DNA of 64,000 nt from assembly GCA_021029095.1 (NCBI GenBank), contig JAJOHG010000037.1, positions 245,991 through 309,990 of the forward strand, written 5' to 3'. Shown in pieces: positions 11,927 through 22,500 of this stretch. Source of the stretch: Phellopilus nigrolimitatus. Its lineage: Eukaryota; Basidiomycota; Agaricomycetes; Hymenochaetales; Hymenochaetaceae. The notes beneath the pieces were generated by a model. The model did not search any database, was not told where the DNA came from, and saw only the letters and a list, made by a program, of their open reading frames with translations. The stretch's first letter is position 1. Every line of letters begins with the position of its first letter. The position numbers and the translations under genes are program-made.

Positions 11927-14601
11927 ATGCGTTCTGCACCTGCGGTCGGTTTCGAGAGCGCTCAGCACACGTCGACTGTATTGGAAGCCACTCGATACCC
12001 AGCGGAGAAACTCCTGGCTGAGCTGCAGTTTGCTTCGGGATGCGATTTGACCCCTGCTGATCTCGTGAGTTGTGCCTAGCGTGAATCATAATGTTACTGG
12101 TTTATGACACTCTGACTTCAGCATGTGTGGCTCGACAACTTGTTCTACTCTTGGTTACCGGAATACCTGACCGCGACCGGTGTTGCCCTGCTCGAGTGTG
12201 GTCGCACGCTCGTGATCGATCGCTGTGCACTGCTTGCTCTAAAGGGGGAATTAGCCAGCTCATTCATGTCCTTGATTCAGTTGGTAAGGCATCAACCGCA
12301 TAATTTGTTGGATCAATACATGACCCGCACCAATGAGCTAACACTTGAATTACGGAAACAGATTGTTGATGGACTTTCCGTGTACGACCCCCTGCGCATC
12401 GAGCTACTCGACGTGCTTCTGCAGCTCGCGGTCGAGTCCAATATTGTCCCGAAATGTCTGGACATCAGCGGAATCAGTAATTGCAGCAAACGTGCAGTCT
12501 GCGTCGGAGGCTTTGGCGACGTTTGGATGGCGAGCCTTGGCGAAAGCCTAGTTGCCTTGAAGACGCCGCGCCTTATCATTGATGAGGCGAAGCTGCATCG
12601 CGTGAGGAGATATCTGAAGCTATACCAAGCTGAGCTGACTCTACGTACCGGATAGAACTTGTGCCGCGAAGCATTGCTTTGGCGGCAACTTAGCCATCCG
12701 CATATCCTTACGTTCTTGGGACTTTGTAGGGACATGTTTGAGTTCCCGGCGATTGTGTCACCCTGGATGCAGAACGGCGACGTCTTGCAATTTGTGAAGA
12801 AGCAGCCGCAGACCGAGCGCTTGACTCTGGTAATTTCTCCTAACTTTTTCACAATTTGACTCGTAATCTGACTCAAAGGCAGCTCGCGCAGATCGCGAAA
12901 GCGCTCTCGTACCTCCACGGACACACTCCTCCGATCGTTCACCAAGACATACGATGCGTACGTTAGCTGAAATTAAATAATTACCTTCTCTATCTATCTT
13001 AAAACCTATCGACTTAACTACAGGCAAACATCCTCATCAACGACCAAAACCAGGCCGTCCTTGCCGACTTCGGCCTGACGCGGCTCGACAGCGCGTATTT
13101 CAACACACTTACCTCCTCGCTCGAGCACGGATGCACCCGCTGGCAGGCGCCGGAGCTGCTCTTCCCCGGCGCCGGCGCGCTCCCGAACCCGACCTGGGGC
13201 TCGGACATCTGGGCCTTCGGCATGGTCGTTCTCGAGCTCTTCACGGAGCGGCCGCCGTACGCGGGGACCGCGATCGACGCGGCGGTGGTGATCGATGTCT
13301 ACCATGGCCGCCGCCCCGAGCGCCCCACAGACGAGGATCTGAAGGGAGCAGGGTTCTCAGACCGTCTATGGAACTGCTTGAAGGCGTGCTGGCATAAGGA
13401 GCCGACGCGCCGCCCGCGCGCGGACGCCCTGGCCCGTATTTTACCTCAAATATATGGACTCGTTTCAGTGGGCGTTGCACCTGCCACACGGCCTGAGCAG
13501 CAATTACAGGAGGAGTCAGTTCTGCCAAAGAGGGCGTCCCTGCCGCTGCCAGTCTTGCCGGCTGCACTTCCCCCGCGGCCCAAGAAGCGTTTGGCGCAGA
13601 AGCAATCCATCTCTCATGCGGGCATGCACGCGCATGCAAAGGCAGACGGAGAGCCATTGACTTCGGCCGGCGGTGCAGGTCGGGGCGAAGCGCCTCGTGC
13701 CCATGTGCGGTGCTGCATGTGCGGGGCGACCGATCCGCCCACTTGGATGCCGTCTAGCCGCAACCACGACGAGATCGTATGTACCAAGTGCGAGGGGGAA
13801 AGGCTCTCAGCTTCGGGCGAGGAACTCATCTCGCCGATGCTCGTGCCCGTTCAGCACACCGACACCGCGGCGTCGAAGGAGACGCAGTATCTCCGCAGGC
13901 GGTGCTGGACTTGCAAGACAAAGAACGCCGGCTCGTGGAGGCGGTCGAAGCGCCACCCTGGGGAAATCGTGTGCGGCAGGTGCGCCCAGGACGAGTCGCT
14001 TTCGCCCCACCCGAAGCGGCGTTCGAAGGCCGCGTCGCATCTGCCGCCTCTGATCGGCGGGCGTGAGGCCCTTGGACAGCTGCGGGAGAAGCGGGCGGAA
14101 CGGGAGGTGGAACGAGAGAAGAGTAACATAGAGCATGCCTCGCTAGACACGCTGCCTGAAGACTTCGCGGATTTCTTAAAGAGGCCAGTAAAGGGTTCCC
14201 TGCAAGCGGAGGAAGTCACGATATCGGGCGAGATGCGCGCGTTAGGATATACGCACATAGACCTGGAGACGAGCATCGTGCGTCAAGTCCTACTTAAAGA
14301 AAAACAAACTGCCTTACTAATGAACGAGAAACGCGTTGCGCAGGTTACCCCGAGCGCGCTCCTTCAAACTATCATCGGGCCCGCGGACGCCAACAAAGCG
14401 GCGCTGGAGGCCGTGCACCACGTGCGCATATTTGTGCATGTATTTACGGGGGAGGCCAATGGCGCGGCCGGCACGGGGCTGGCGTTCCTTGCTTGCATCG
14501 GCGTGCGGAGGAGCGACGCTGCTAACGCAAGAAAGGAGATAGCGAAGGTCAGCGAGTCTCTTAACATATTAGCAGAACACTCGGTGATGCACAGAGGCTG
14601 A
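11927..14601 (+). CDS. TKL-type protein kinase with two C-terminal GATA-like zinc fingers
   Basis: Five exons (11927-12064, 12122-12601, 12656-12829, 12883-12957, 13024-14601) join in phase to 814 residues. Residues 1-165 form a helical N-terminal region of the kind seen before Agaricomycete TKL kinases. The kinase domain spans about 168-425: glycine loop VGGFGDVW (174), VALK lysine K193, catalytic loop HQDIRCAN (284-291, Gln in place of the usual Arg of HRD), DFG (304-306), CTRWQAPELL and SDIWAFG. A linker then leads to two CX2CX19CX2C fingers, C519/C522/C542/C545 and C583/C586/C606/C609. The second reads T-X3-SWRRSKRHPGEIVC, close to GATA fingers. The tail (about 640-814) has a charged helical stretch and an unrecognised domain. 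The in-frame TAG at 12653 is removed by the 54-nt intron 12602-12655. A GATA finger on a kinase is unusual; it might bind DNA or protein. Confidence 0.85.
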
Positions 14602-15322
14602 CTCGCCGATTATCCCGCCAACCAGCTCGTCGAGTTCCAACGCCGCTTCGGCGGTGGAGCAGACGCAGGGGCCTTTGCTCCTGTTGCATGGTAGTTCGAC
14701 CTGGTCATCTCGATCGTGGACAAACTCGAGACGTTCCAGAGCTGGAGCCGCTCACGACGCGTCTCAGCCTTCCGGGCTCCCGCTCTTTGCAACTCTTTGC
14801 GTAAACAATGACAGTCGAGGATCAGATTGAAATGAGATAAGTTCACATTATACCATAATTTCTAATTTAGACTCGGCGAGACTTCGACGTGCATCGGATG
14901 GCTCCCTGCTCAACGATGCTTCGATAACTTCGTGATTCTTGTCTAATGGCAGATCTACTCGACGGAAGAGTTTTAGGAGTATATTCAAGAGTCAATCAGT
15001 GTAAATACATCAAGATAAAGGCAAAACTACGCCACACCACGCAAATGCCTTCACAGTCAATATTCAAGAATAAGTGAAAGACAGTAACCGAAAAGGCAGC
15101 AATGACGGGTCAGAAAAGTCTTCCCCCCTTCCCCTCCAAAAAGGCAGTTCCTGCCCGTTATATTCAGACAAAGGAAAGTGTTAAATAATGCTCGACTGTG
15201 CTTGACATATGCTTTATATGCATAACTGTAGACATAATTTCGTGTACCTGCTACATAGTTCTAAATGACTTGAGCTGGCAGCATACCATAAGCAATGGTG
15301 AATGACAACTTGACGATGCGGC
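14602..15322. other. Intergenic region left of the retrotransposon
   Basis: About 720 bp between the kinase stop and the copia target site. It is AT-rich in the right half (around 14990-15300), consistent with a kinase 3' UTR and spacer. No gene, repeat arm or RNA gene is seen. Confidence 0.5.
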
Positions 15323-15327
15323 ATCTT

Positions 15328-15893
15328 TGTAGCTTTGTGAGACAGATCCGCGCAACGGCACTACAATAGTACACCTAGTACAACGTAGACTCAGTCGTTT
15401 GCGCGGTATGCGAACGTCTATATATCGGAAACTAACCTAGTACAACGTAGACTAGTTTAATGAAGTAATAAGCAAAAGTATAATAGTTCGTTATAATGTC
15501 CGAAAGCTCACCTCAGTCGTTTGCGCGGTATGCGAACGTCTGAGGTGGCCGAAAGAATAAACAGGCTTTTTATACTACGGGTTTTCGGGGCTGCGGAGAG
15601 CCGCTTTTACGCTACGGAAAAAGGGGGGAACGACAAAAGGAGATAAAGACACATAAAGGATGAGTAAATGACTGTTTATCTAGGGACCGAGAAACGAGGG
15701 GGGTCCGAGCAGCGAGCGGGGGTGGTGCGCGAGTGGCGCGCGGGTAAACGGAGATCGCGGGCGAGCCAATCGCAGTCCAGCGAGCCTCGGGCTCGCTGAG
15801 CCGAGACGCTGCGCTCGCGAACTCGCCGATCGAGCACGCAACCAGTGCGCACTCGCTCGCGGCCTCGCGGCTCCGCCGACTTGGATTCCAACA
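15328..15893 (-). repeat. Copia 3' LTR (left copy)
   Basis: 566 bp, matching the right copy. Contains two internal direct repeats: a 28-bp unit (15392-15419 and 15514-15541, CAGTCGTTTGCGCGGTATGC...) and a 19-bp unit (15373-15391 and 15435-15453, ACCTAGTACAACGTAGACT). The spaced duplication could be a promoter or enhancer array of the LTR. An AT-rich TTTTTATAC/TATAATAGTT region lies between them. Confidence 0.95.
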
Positions 15894-15905
15894 CTCCCCC
15901 TCAAG
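15894..15905 (-). other. Copia polypurine tract
   Basis: On the minus strand CTTGAGGGGGAG directly precedes the 3' LTR, as expected for the plus-strand DNA primer of an LTR element. The gag-pol stop codon (TGA, 15901-15903) lies inside this tract, so there is no untranslated spacer between the coding region and the PPT. Confidence 0.85.
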
Positions 15906-18900
15906 TCGAGAGGAGTCCGAGCGCGGCCGCGAAGTGCTTGACCTTGAACGAAGGCAGCGGTTTCGTGAGCGCGTCGGCGACCATGTCGGCGGTCGGGCAG
16001 TACGTTAGCTTGATCGAGCCGTTTTCGCAGACCCAGCGCAGGAAGTGGTATCGGACGTCGATGTGTTTCGTGCGCGCGTGGTACTGGTGGTCTTTCGTGA
16101 GCGCGATCGCGGACTGGTTGTCCGAGAAAAGAGTTGTCGGTCCGTCGATCGGCGCGAAGAGTTGTTTGATGAGTTGTCGGAGCCAAATCGCCTCCTTCGC
16201 GGCGTGCGTCGCCGCGACGTATTCGCTCTCGGTCGTCGAGAGCGAGACGATCTCCTGCCGCTTAGAGTACCAAGAAACAGCTCCGCCGTCAATTAAAAAT
16301 GCATTACCTGAGATCGCACGCCGGTCCTCCTGCATGCTTCCATCCGCGTCCGCGTACCCCTTCATTCCGCCATCTCCAGCATCTCCGGTTCCTCCGTACG
16401 TGAGCCGAAGGTTTCGCGTACCCTTCAGGTAGCGAAAGAGACGCTTGACGGCTTCCCAGTGCACGGGACCGGGGTCGTTCGAGAATCGCGAGAGGAGTGT
16501 CACCCCGAATGCGGTGTCCGGTCGCGTCGCCAGTGCCGCGTACATCACCGAGCCGAGCGCTTCGCGGTACGGTGCATTGCGCATCAAGGCACGGTCCTGC
16601 GCGGTTTTCGGCCCCTGCTGGCTATGCAGGCGGATGTTCGGGTCCATGGGCGACGAGGCGGGTTTGAGCTCTTCGAAGTTGAACCGAGCGAGGATAGACG
16701 TGATATAAGCCGATTGCGACAGCGAAAGTGTTTTCGCGTCGCGGTTTCGCTGGACTTCGATCCCGAGCAGCCAGTGCAGAGGGCCGAGGTCCGTGACCTC
16801 GACATAGCGAGCAAGACCGGACTTGAGTGCAGACACGAGCGCAGTGGTGGTAGCCGCGATCGTACAGTCGTCGACATGCACGACAACAATAGTCACGTCA
16901 CGGCCTTCGTGACGAAAAAACACGGCTTGATCCACGTCACAGCGAGTCAGGCCGAGCTCGTCGACAAAGATCCAGGTTAACTTCTGGTACCACCTTCGTC
17001 CACTCTGCTTCAATCCGTACAGCGTCTTCCGCAACCTAAGGACCTTCGTGCCCGCGTCGCGCGGTGCATATCCGGGCGGGTGGCGCATGTAGATGATCTC
17101 GTCGGCTTCTAGTTCACCATTGAGGTAAGCCCCTTTGATATCGACTTGCTCGAGCTCCAGGTCCAATCGCGCGGCCATCGCGAGAGTCGCTCGAATCGAT
17201 GCGAGCTTCGCGACGGGCGCGAAAGTGTCAAAATAATCGATTCCCGGCACCTGGCTGAATCCCTGCGCGACAAGTCGAGCTTTGCGGCGGACAACGTTTC
17301 CGGCCGCATCCCTCTTGATCTTGAAGACCCACTTCGACCCGACAATGTTGGCACCCGCTGGAGGCTCCTCCAGCACCCACGTACCAGCCGCCCGAAGCGT
17401 CTCCAACTCCTCGTTGATCGCGCGCTCCCACTCCGACCATTCTGGGAGTCGCTTCGCTTCTGCGAGCGATCGCGGTTCGAGTCCCTCGGCCTCCTCCATC
17501 GCGGCCGAAAACTCATACTCCTCGTCGTAATCGTCCTCGATCACCAGGTTCGCCGATTCCTCATCCTGCTCGACAAACTCGCGCATTGAGCGCATTCCTC
17601 GCGGGAGGGGACCATCACGGCGCCAGTGCGTCGGCGTTCCTTCGCCAGCTGCAATGCGACGCTGATAGGCCGATGGCATGCGAACTCGCCGCTCGCGCGG
17701 CTCCGGTGCTTGCGCCGGAAGATGAGACGCTGCTGGTCTCTCCGGGGCAGGCTGCGGCTCTTCCGCTGGCGGATCGCTCGTCGCTTCGGCGGGATCGGCG
17801 GGTCCTTGGGGATTTTCGGCAGGTGGTGGCTGCGCTGGTGGATTTTCGGGCAGTGTCGGTGTCGGTATCGCGATCGGTATCGCGATCGGCGGTGAGTTTT
17901 TCGAAGTCGTTTCGTTTTCTACTCCGCCATCAAGTTCCTCCCCCTCGAGACGACTCGAAATGTCTCCGGGGTCAAAATAAACATTACGCTCGACACTAAT
18001 GCTTTTCTTTTCCGGCCAATAAATGCGCTGTCCGTTCGACGTCTTGTCGAAACCCATCCACCGTCCCTCTCGCGCGCGCGGTTCGAGCTTCGAGCCCGAA
18101 TCGTCGTGAACCCAACACTTGGATCCCCATACGCGCAGTCCGCGAAGATCGGGCTTCCGCCCAGTCATCGCTTCGTGCGGCGTCTTGTCCTTCAGCGCGC
18201 GGGTCGGGGTTCGGTTTTTCAACCAAACAGCGTGTCCAGCCGCCTCCGCCCACAGAAACTTCGGCATCCGGCTCGCGTGCAACATTGCGCGAACCTTCTC
18301 GAGAATCGTTCGGTTCAGCCGCTCCGCGACGCCGTTGTGTTGCGGAGTGTCGTGAACGGTAAGTTTCTGCTTCGTACCTTTGCTATTCAAGTACATGACG
18401 AACTCCTTGCCAGTGTACTCGCCGCCGCGATCCGAGTGAAGAACTTGGACCTTAGCGTTCATTTGTGTTTCGGCCCAGGCCTCGAAGTGTCGGTAAGAGC
18501 GAAAAACATCACTTTTCTTCTTCAGCAGATACAATTTCGTCACGCGCGTCGCATCGTCCGTGAAAGAGACGTAGTAGTGTCGCCCGCCGAGCGAGCGAGT
18601 CGGCGACGGTCCCCAAACATCGGTATGGACCTCGCCTCCGAATTGCGCAGCGCGCTCTCCCTCTCGTTCACGTGCGATCATGCGGCGGGTCGCTTTCGCG
18701 TATACGCAGGACTCGCAAAGTGTCGGTGTCGGCCCGGAGGTGTCGAGGCGCAACCCCGTAACCCACCCATTTCGAACTAACCGCTCCGCGACCTTAGGCG
18801 AAACGTGGCCCATGCGAGCATGCAGCTCCATGAGGCTCAATGTCTCCTCGGCCGCATTCGCTGCATCGCGCAGCGTCGGGTCGGCCGACTCGTGCGCGAA

Positions 18901-20183
18901 CCGATACAGGCCTTTACTCGAGCGCAAAACCTCGCCAATACAATTCCCGGCCGCGTCGCGAAGTACACACTTGTTCCCGCCAAATACTGCGAAGTAGGCC
19001 GCGCGATCGAGCGCGCCGACGGACACAAGCGTATATCCGACTTCGGGGGAATAAAGGACTTCGGTAAGCGTCAATTTCGTCGGCGTCTCGCCGTTCGGGA
19101 GTTCGATCGCTAAGTCTCCCTCTCCCACAGCATGGAAGGTTTGCTTGTTCGCGGCGTGCAAATTTTTCGGCGGCGTCTCGACAAAGTTCGTGAAGTCTTC
19201 GCGGTATGGCGAAATATGGCGCGTAGAGCCCGAATCGAGGATCGCTCGACGCGCATCGTCGGTTTCGCGAAGGTGAATAACCTGCGCGATCTCCTCTTCG
19301 TCTGTATCGTCTTCGCTCACGTCGCTCTCGGGGTACGAGCTCGAAGGCTCGTCATCCTCGTCATCGGACCAGAAATCGGCCGGCTCTTCGTCTTCGCTAT
19401 CAGACAGGTCGACTAAGTCGGGCATCAAGCCCATGTCATCATCGTCGTCCTCGTCGTCCGACGAATCCCAGGCCGCATTACAGCAGTCCCATACGCCGTC
19501 CGAGTCCGAGTCGACAGCCGCATTCGCGCTGTCCTTCGGCCTCTCCTTGGCCGACGGTTTTCTCGGCTTCGGGCACTTCGCGCGAAGGTGCCCGGTCTCG
19601 CCACAGTTCCAGCAGGCTCCGCGCGGCTTCGGCTCGCTTTTCTGCTTGTTTCTCGGCACCGTACTGACATGCAACGCCTCGTCCTTCTCTTTAGGTCCTC
19701 GCGCGGGTTCCTTTCGCTTCGCAAGTCGCTCGCGTTTCTGGCGATCGGCCTCGTCCGAAATAATATGGATCAAGACTTCGGGGTCGACTTCGCGGAGCGA
19801 GGCGATCTGCGCTTCGGTGAGCGGCTGCGCTGTGATTGTTGCGACGTTTCGCGCCGCGATCTCTGCCGAGGTCAGCTGCGCGGACGCGAATGTCGCCAGT
19901 CGGTTCGGGATGGCGGTAATAATTGTCGAACGAAAATCCTTGTCGGATATATCAACACCCGACTGCGCCAGTGTCTCGCGGCGCATGCGCAAGTCGCTCA
20001 GGAACTCGCGGATGTCGGCATCCCCGGGGCAACGTGCCTCGAGAAATTCGGTGCGTAGCGAAGTCTGCGCGAAAGCGGACTTCGATGTAAACTCACGTAC
20101 CACTGCGCTCCAGCGCGCGGTACAATCCGCCAGGTTTCCGACCTGGATGAGGGTTGAATCGGCCAGGCGCTGGGACAACAGAT
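15901..20183 (-). pseudogene. Copia gag-pol, main part (split from its N-terminus by the hAT insertion)
   Basis: The open frame continues rightward into hAT sequence to 20766, but those ~190 residues are foreign. True gag-pol resumes at SQRLADST (codon at 20175). Domains in order: gag; zinc knuckle CWNCGETGHLRAKC (near 19600); an acidic Asp/Glu-rich linker; protease LDSGSTRH (near 19240); pre-integrase HHCC region; DDE integrase with HTDVWGP (near 18630) and HSDRGGEYTG (near 18430); reverse transcriptase with WVFKIKRDAAGN, FAPVAKLASIR and HVDD (near 16870); RNase H with GYADADGS and SLSTTESEY (near 16230). There is no internal stop or frameshift over 1,424 residues. With the 90 N-terminal residues at 22190-22459 the precursor would be 1,514 residues. 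This copy cannot make full-length protein; it could be active only if the insertion were absent. Confidence 0.93.
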
Positions 20184-20536
20184 TAGAGCATAGCACGAGT
20201 AGAACCTCGGGTTGACCCGGACCTGTTGGCGGGTCACCCGTGGCAAAAAATCCTAGACCTGGACCCGGTTTGACCTGGACCCGTTGGGACACGGATCTGC
20301 GGGTCACTAAATTCCCACGGTTCCAGGTCACTGAGGTCACGGGTTGCTCACAGCTCCTTGCGGGTCTTCCTCGCCAACTCCGCGCACGGCCTCCAGAGGT
20401 AGCCCACCCGCGTCCTCGTGTCCTCGCCATCGCATGCCGCTCCTGGTCCCAGCAGTGCACATGCACCCTAAACTGCCAATAGACGCGGATCAACTCGCCG
20501 AAGCGGGAGCGTTCTTCGTCACTGATGGACATGTAG

Positions 20537-21520
20537 ATGTCCTCCGAGGACGAGGAAGACGGACAGATCAGCAAACTCGAACAGCAAGAGGAGCGCGAGT
20601 CGCGCCTCCTAAACAAGGCGAAGCTCACTCTGGAAGACCTTGAGAAGTGCCGACTTTCATGCAACAAGCTTTTCAAGTACGCATTGATGCCGTGGTTCGA
20701 GGATTTCGTCAAAGGTAACTTGCTCGACATTCTGTCGTCCCTCGAACCTTTCGACGATTGGTGCACTGCAAAGGTTCATGGGTGCGCTACCTTATTGGCG
20801 CAGACCAAGGCCAGCCCGTGTATCGAATTTGCGAGATCGCAAGTACATGTTGCATCCCCGCCTGTGTCTTGTTTCTAGTGTTCTGAGCGCGCGCCTCCCA
20901 AAGACCTCGGCGCAAACCCAGCTAAGCCCTATAAGATTGAAAACGAGTACTTCGACACCAGCCTCGAGCTGCGGCACGGCGCGGCTATCAAAGTGTTCCC
21001 GATGGACAAGGTTTCCAATGCGGCGTTCACAGAGGTAGGATCATCGACCTTTTGTTCCGATGCCTGGTTGCTGGACAAACACTTCGGTACAGGACGAGTG
21101 GCGCCGGTTCAAAGCAACGTGTGAACATGAGAAAGTCAAGCTCCCTGCGAGGCGCGCGATCGAGAAGAAGCTGCAGCAGTTCGACAAGCTGACGAGCCAT
21201 TCATTAACGGAGGTACGTGCTTGCCCCTCTCCCCCAGAGAGCTGCTGCTGGAAACGTGCACACAGGCGGACGTCACTGCGATCCTCGCGCGCAAGGCGGA
21301 GCTGAACCGCAGCCTGCCGAAGTCGCGCACGACCGCAACGAAGGCTGAGCGCGCGGAGCTCGTGCGCATGCGCGCGCTCGCGCAGATGCGCCGCGACTTC
21401 GTGGAGAGCGCCGCGCTCGAAGTGCAGCTCGCCGCGCTCGACGCGTGGCCGGGCGTGGGCGTGCCTGCGCGCTCCGAGAAGGAGGACATCCTCGCGAAGG
21501 TGAACAAGCGCAACCGGTAG
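20537..21520 (+). CDS. Captured RTF1 fragment with a spliceable Plus3-domain frame
   Basis: Rtf1 is a Paf1-complex elongation factor; its Plus3 domain binds phosphorylated Spt5 and, in reports, nucleic acid. Five exons (20537-20714, 20774-20842, 20904-21034, 21093-21212, 21266-21520), each bounded by GT and AG, join in phase to a 250-residue frame. Visible motifs are SEDEEDGQISKLEQQEERES, the ALMPWFEDFVKG entry to Plus3, SWVRYLIGADQGQPVYRIC, LELRHGAAIKVFPMDKVSN, and the helical region with EKVKLPARRAIEKK and TEADVTAILARKAELNR. An in-frame TAG at 20534-20536 separates this ATG from upstream MDM, and a TAG at 21518-21520 ends the frame after KVNKRNR, where normal Rtf1 would continue. Kept introns mean capture at the DNA level. 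Expression is not shown. It could be a dead fragment or encode a truncated Plus3 protein. Confidence 0.8.
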
Positions 21521-21860
21521 GCGAACCGCGACGCCGTGCGCCGCGCGGAGGTGGCCGAGGCGGAGCGCAGGAAGAAGGCGCGTCTGGCGCGCGCGGCCGC
21601 TGCGAACGGCTTGCGGGCAGGCACGCCGGGCGTTTTTAAGTGCGTCTGTTTCTGTATCTGTTTTTTTCGCCACACCCATCGACTGACTTTGCGCATCGCG
21701 TATCTTCACAGGGACTCGCCGAACAGGACGCCGCTGCTCGGCGCGTCGCTTGCACTCGGGGACGGCATGCGCTCCGTGTCGCCCCACCCCCGCAGAAGGG
21801 CGTGCTCGGGAACCGGGCGTTCGAGAACATCGTCGCGAGCTCCGTCGAAGTGCTGCTTTT
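21521..21860 (+). pseudogene. RTF1 C-terminal remnant inside the hAT element
   Basis: After the TAG at 21518, the same frame continues RTF1-like (ANRDAVRRAEVAEAERRKKA, then a donor near 21640 and an acceptor at about 21711, followed by DSPNRTPLLGASLALGDG). A frame change around 21775-21800 is needed to reach PPQKGVLGNRAFENIVASS VEV, which resembles the extreme C-terminus of fungal Rtf1. The normal ending after VEV is replaced by unrelated sequence. So this part has one stop and at least one frameshift relative to the host gene. Confidence 0.7.
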
Positions 21861-22091
21861 GGTGGGCGGACGCGGACGGGGCTTGCGAGCTCGTGCCTTT
21901 CCTTTTTTGCTGTGGACCTGGGAGCATACATGTGTAGATTACGAAGCAGATTAACCATACATATTCTGAACATACATGCAATATACATATAAATGTACCT
22001 TGGCCACTCTAAGCTTGAAAATCTGTGTAAATTACCCACAGGTTTTGGAAAAACACAAATTCTGAACCCGGACCCGCGAAAACCTGTTTCC

Positions 22092-22121
22092 CACGGATCA
22101 CCCGTGCACGGGTGATCCGTG
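22092..22121. repeat. Perfect 30-bp palindrome in the hAT subterminal region
   Basis: CACGGATCACCCGTG is followed directly by its reverse complement CACGGGTGATCCGTG. Related GGGTCACCCG and GGGTCACT motifs lie near the other end (20240-20310). hAT transposases bind short subterminal repeats, so these are candidate binding sites; that is inference from the family. Confidence 0.8.
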
Positions 22122-22189
22122 AATACGGGTCTGCAGTCCGAGTCGGGTCGTAGATACCTGCGGGTTCCAGGGAGTCGTGCTAGGCTCTA

Positions 22190-22459
22190 CAACAGATACA
22201 TCGCGATATCCTCGTCCTTATCCCAGGCCTCTTGGCGCGCGTCAATGTCGTCGTTGGGATCGGCTTGACCATTCGCTACCGCAGCAGTAGCGACAGCAGC
22301 AGCAACCGGCTCGGGGCGAATCGACGATCCGTCAAAATGCCCCCACTTTCCTTTCGCCTTCACGGCGGCCTGGAAACGCATCCGGTATATCACCCAGTTC
22401 GCGCCGCTCGTCGCGAGCTTCGGAACTGAAGTAGGGAGGGTGTCGTGCGAGCTAGACAT
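22190..22459 (-). pseudogene. Copia gag N-terminus (separated by the hAT insertion)
   Basis: Starts ATG (22459) with MSSSHDTLPTSVPKLATSG, then the copia gag motif NWVIYRMRFQAAVKAKGKWG, an Ala/Asp-rich stretch and AWDKDEDIAMYLL. The next codon is TAG, formed by the first bases of the hAT terminus. The downstream partner begins SQRLADST at 20175. Ninety residues are encoded here. Confidence 0.9.
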
Positions 22460-22500
22460 GAGTGGCGAAATTTGTGTATGTCGTACAAAATAAAACTTCG

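Larger units (their letters stand above)
20184..22189 (+). mobile_element. Non-autonomous hAT-like element nested in copia gag, carrying an RTF1 fragment
   Basis: Ends are TAGAGCATAGCACGA (20184-20198) and the inverse of TAGAGCCTAGCACGA (22175-22189), a 15-bp TIR with one mismatch. The flanking 8-bp duplication CAACAGAT (20176-20183 and 22190-22197) is exact. An 8-bp TSD with short TIRs is characteristic of hAT elements. Subterminal regions are full of GGGTSACCCG-type and GACCTGGACCCG-type repeats, and the right one has a perfect 30-bp palindrome (22092-22121). No transposase is present. The interior from about 20500 to 21855 derives from host RTF1. Removing the element and one TSD copy rejoins MYLL|SQRLAD of copia gag in frame, which fixes the borders independently of the TIRs. 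Confidence 0.9.

Noticed and set aside
12653..12655. In-frame TAG suggesting that the kinase is a pseudogene
   Set aside because: It lies in a 54-nt intron (12602-12655) with GTGAGG donor and GATAG acceptor that rejoins AKLHR to NLCREALLW in phase.
19433..20215. Long plus-strand frames opposite copia pol (for example 19433-20215, 17586-17999, 18106-18780)
   Set aside because: Shadows of a GC-rich minus-strand coding region; no motifs and no splice context.
20184..20766. N-terminal ~190 residues of the long minus-strand frame ending at 15901, which could be taken as part of copia gag
   Set aside because: They lie inside the hAT element (right of the TSD at 20176-20183) and are antisense to RTF1. 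True gag continues at 22190-22459.
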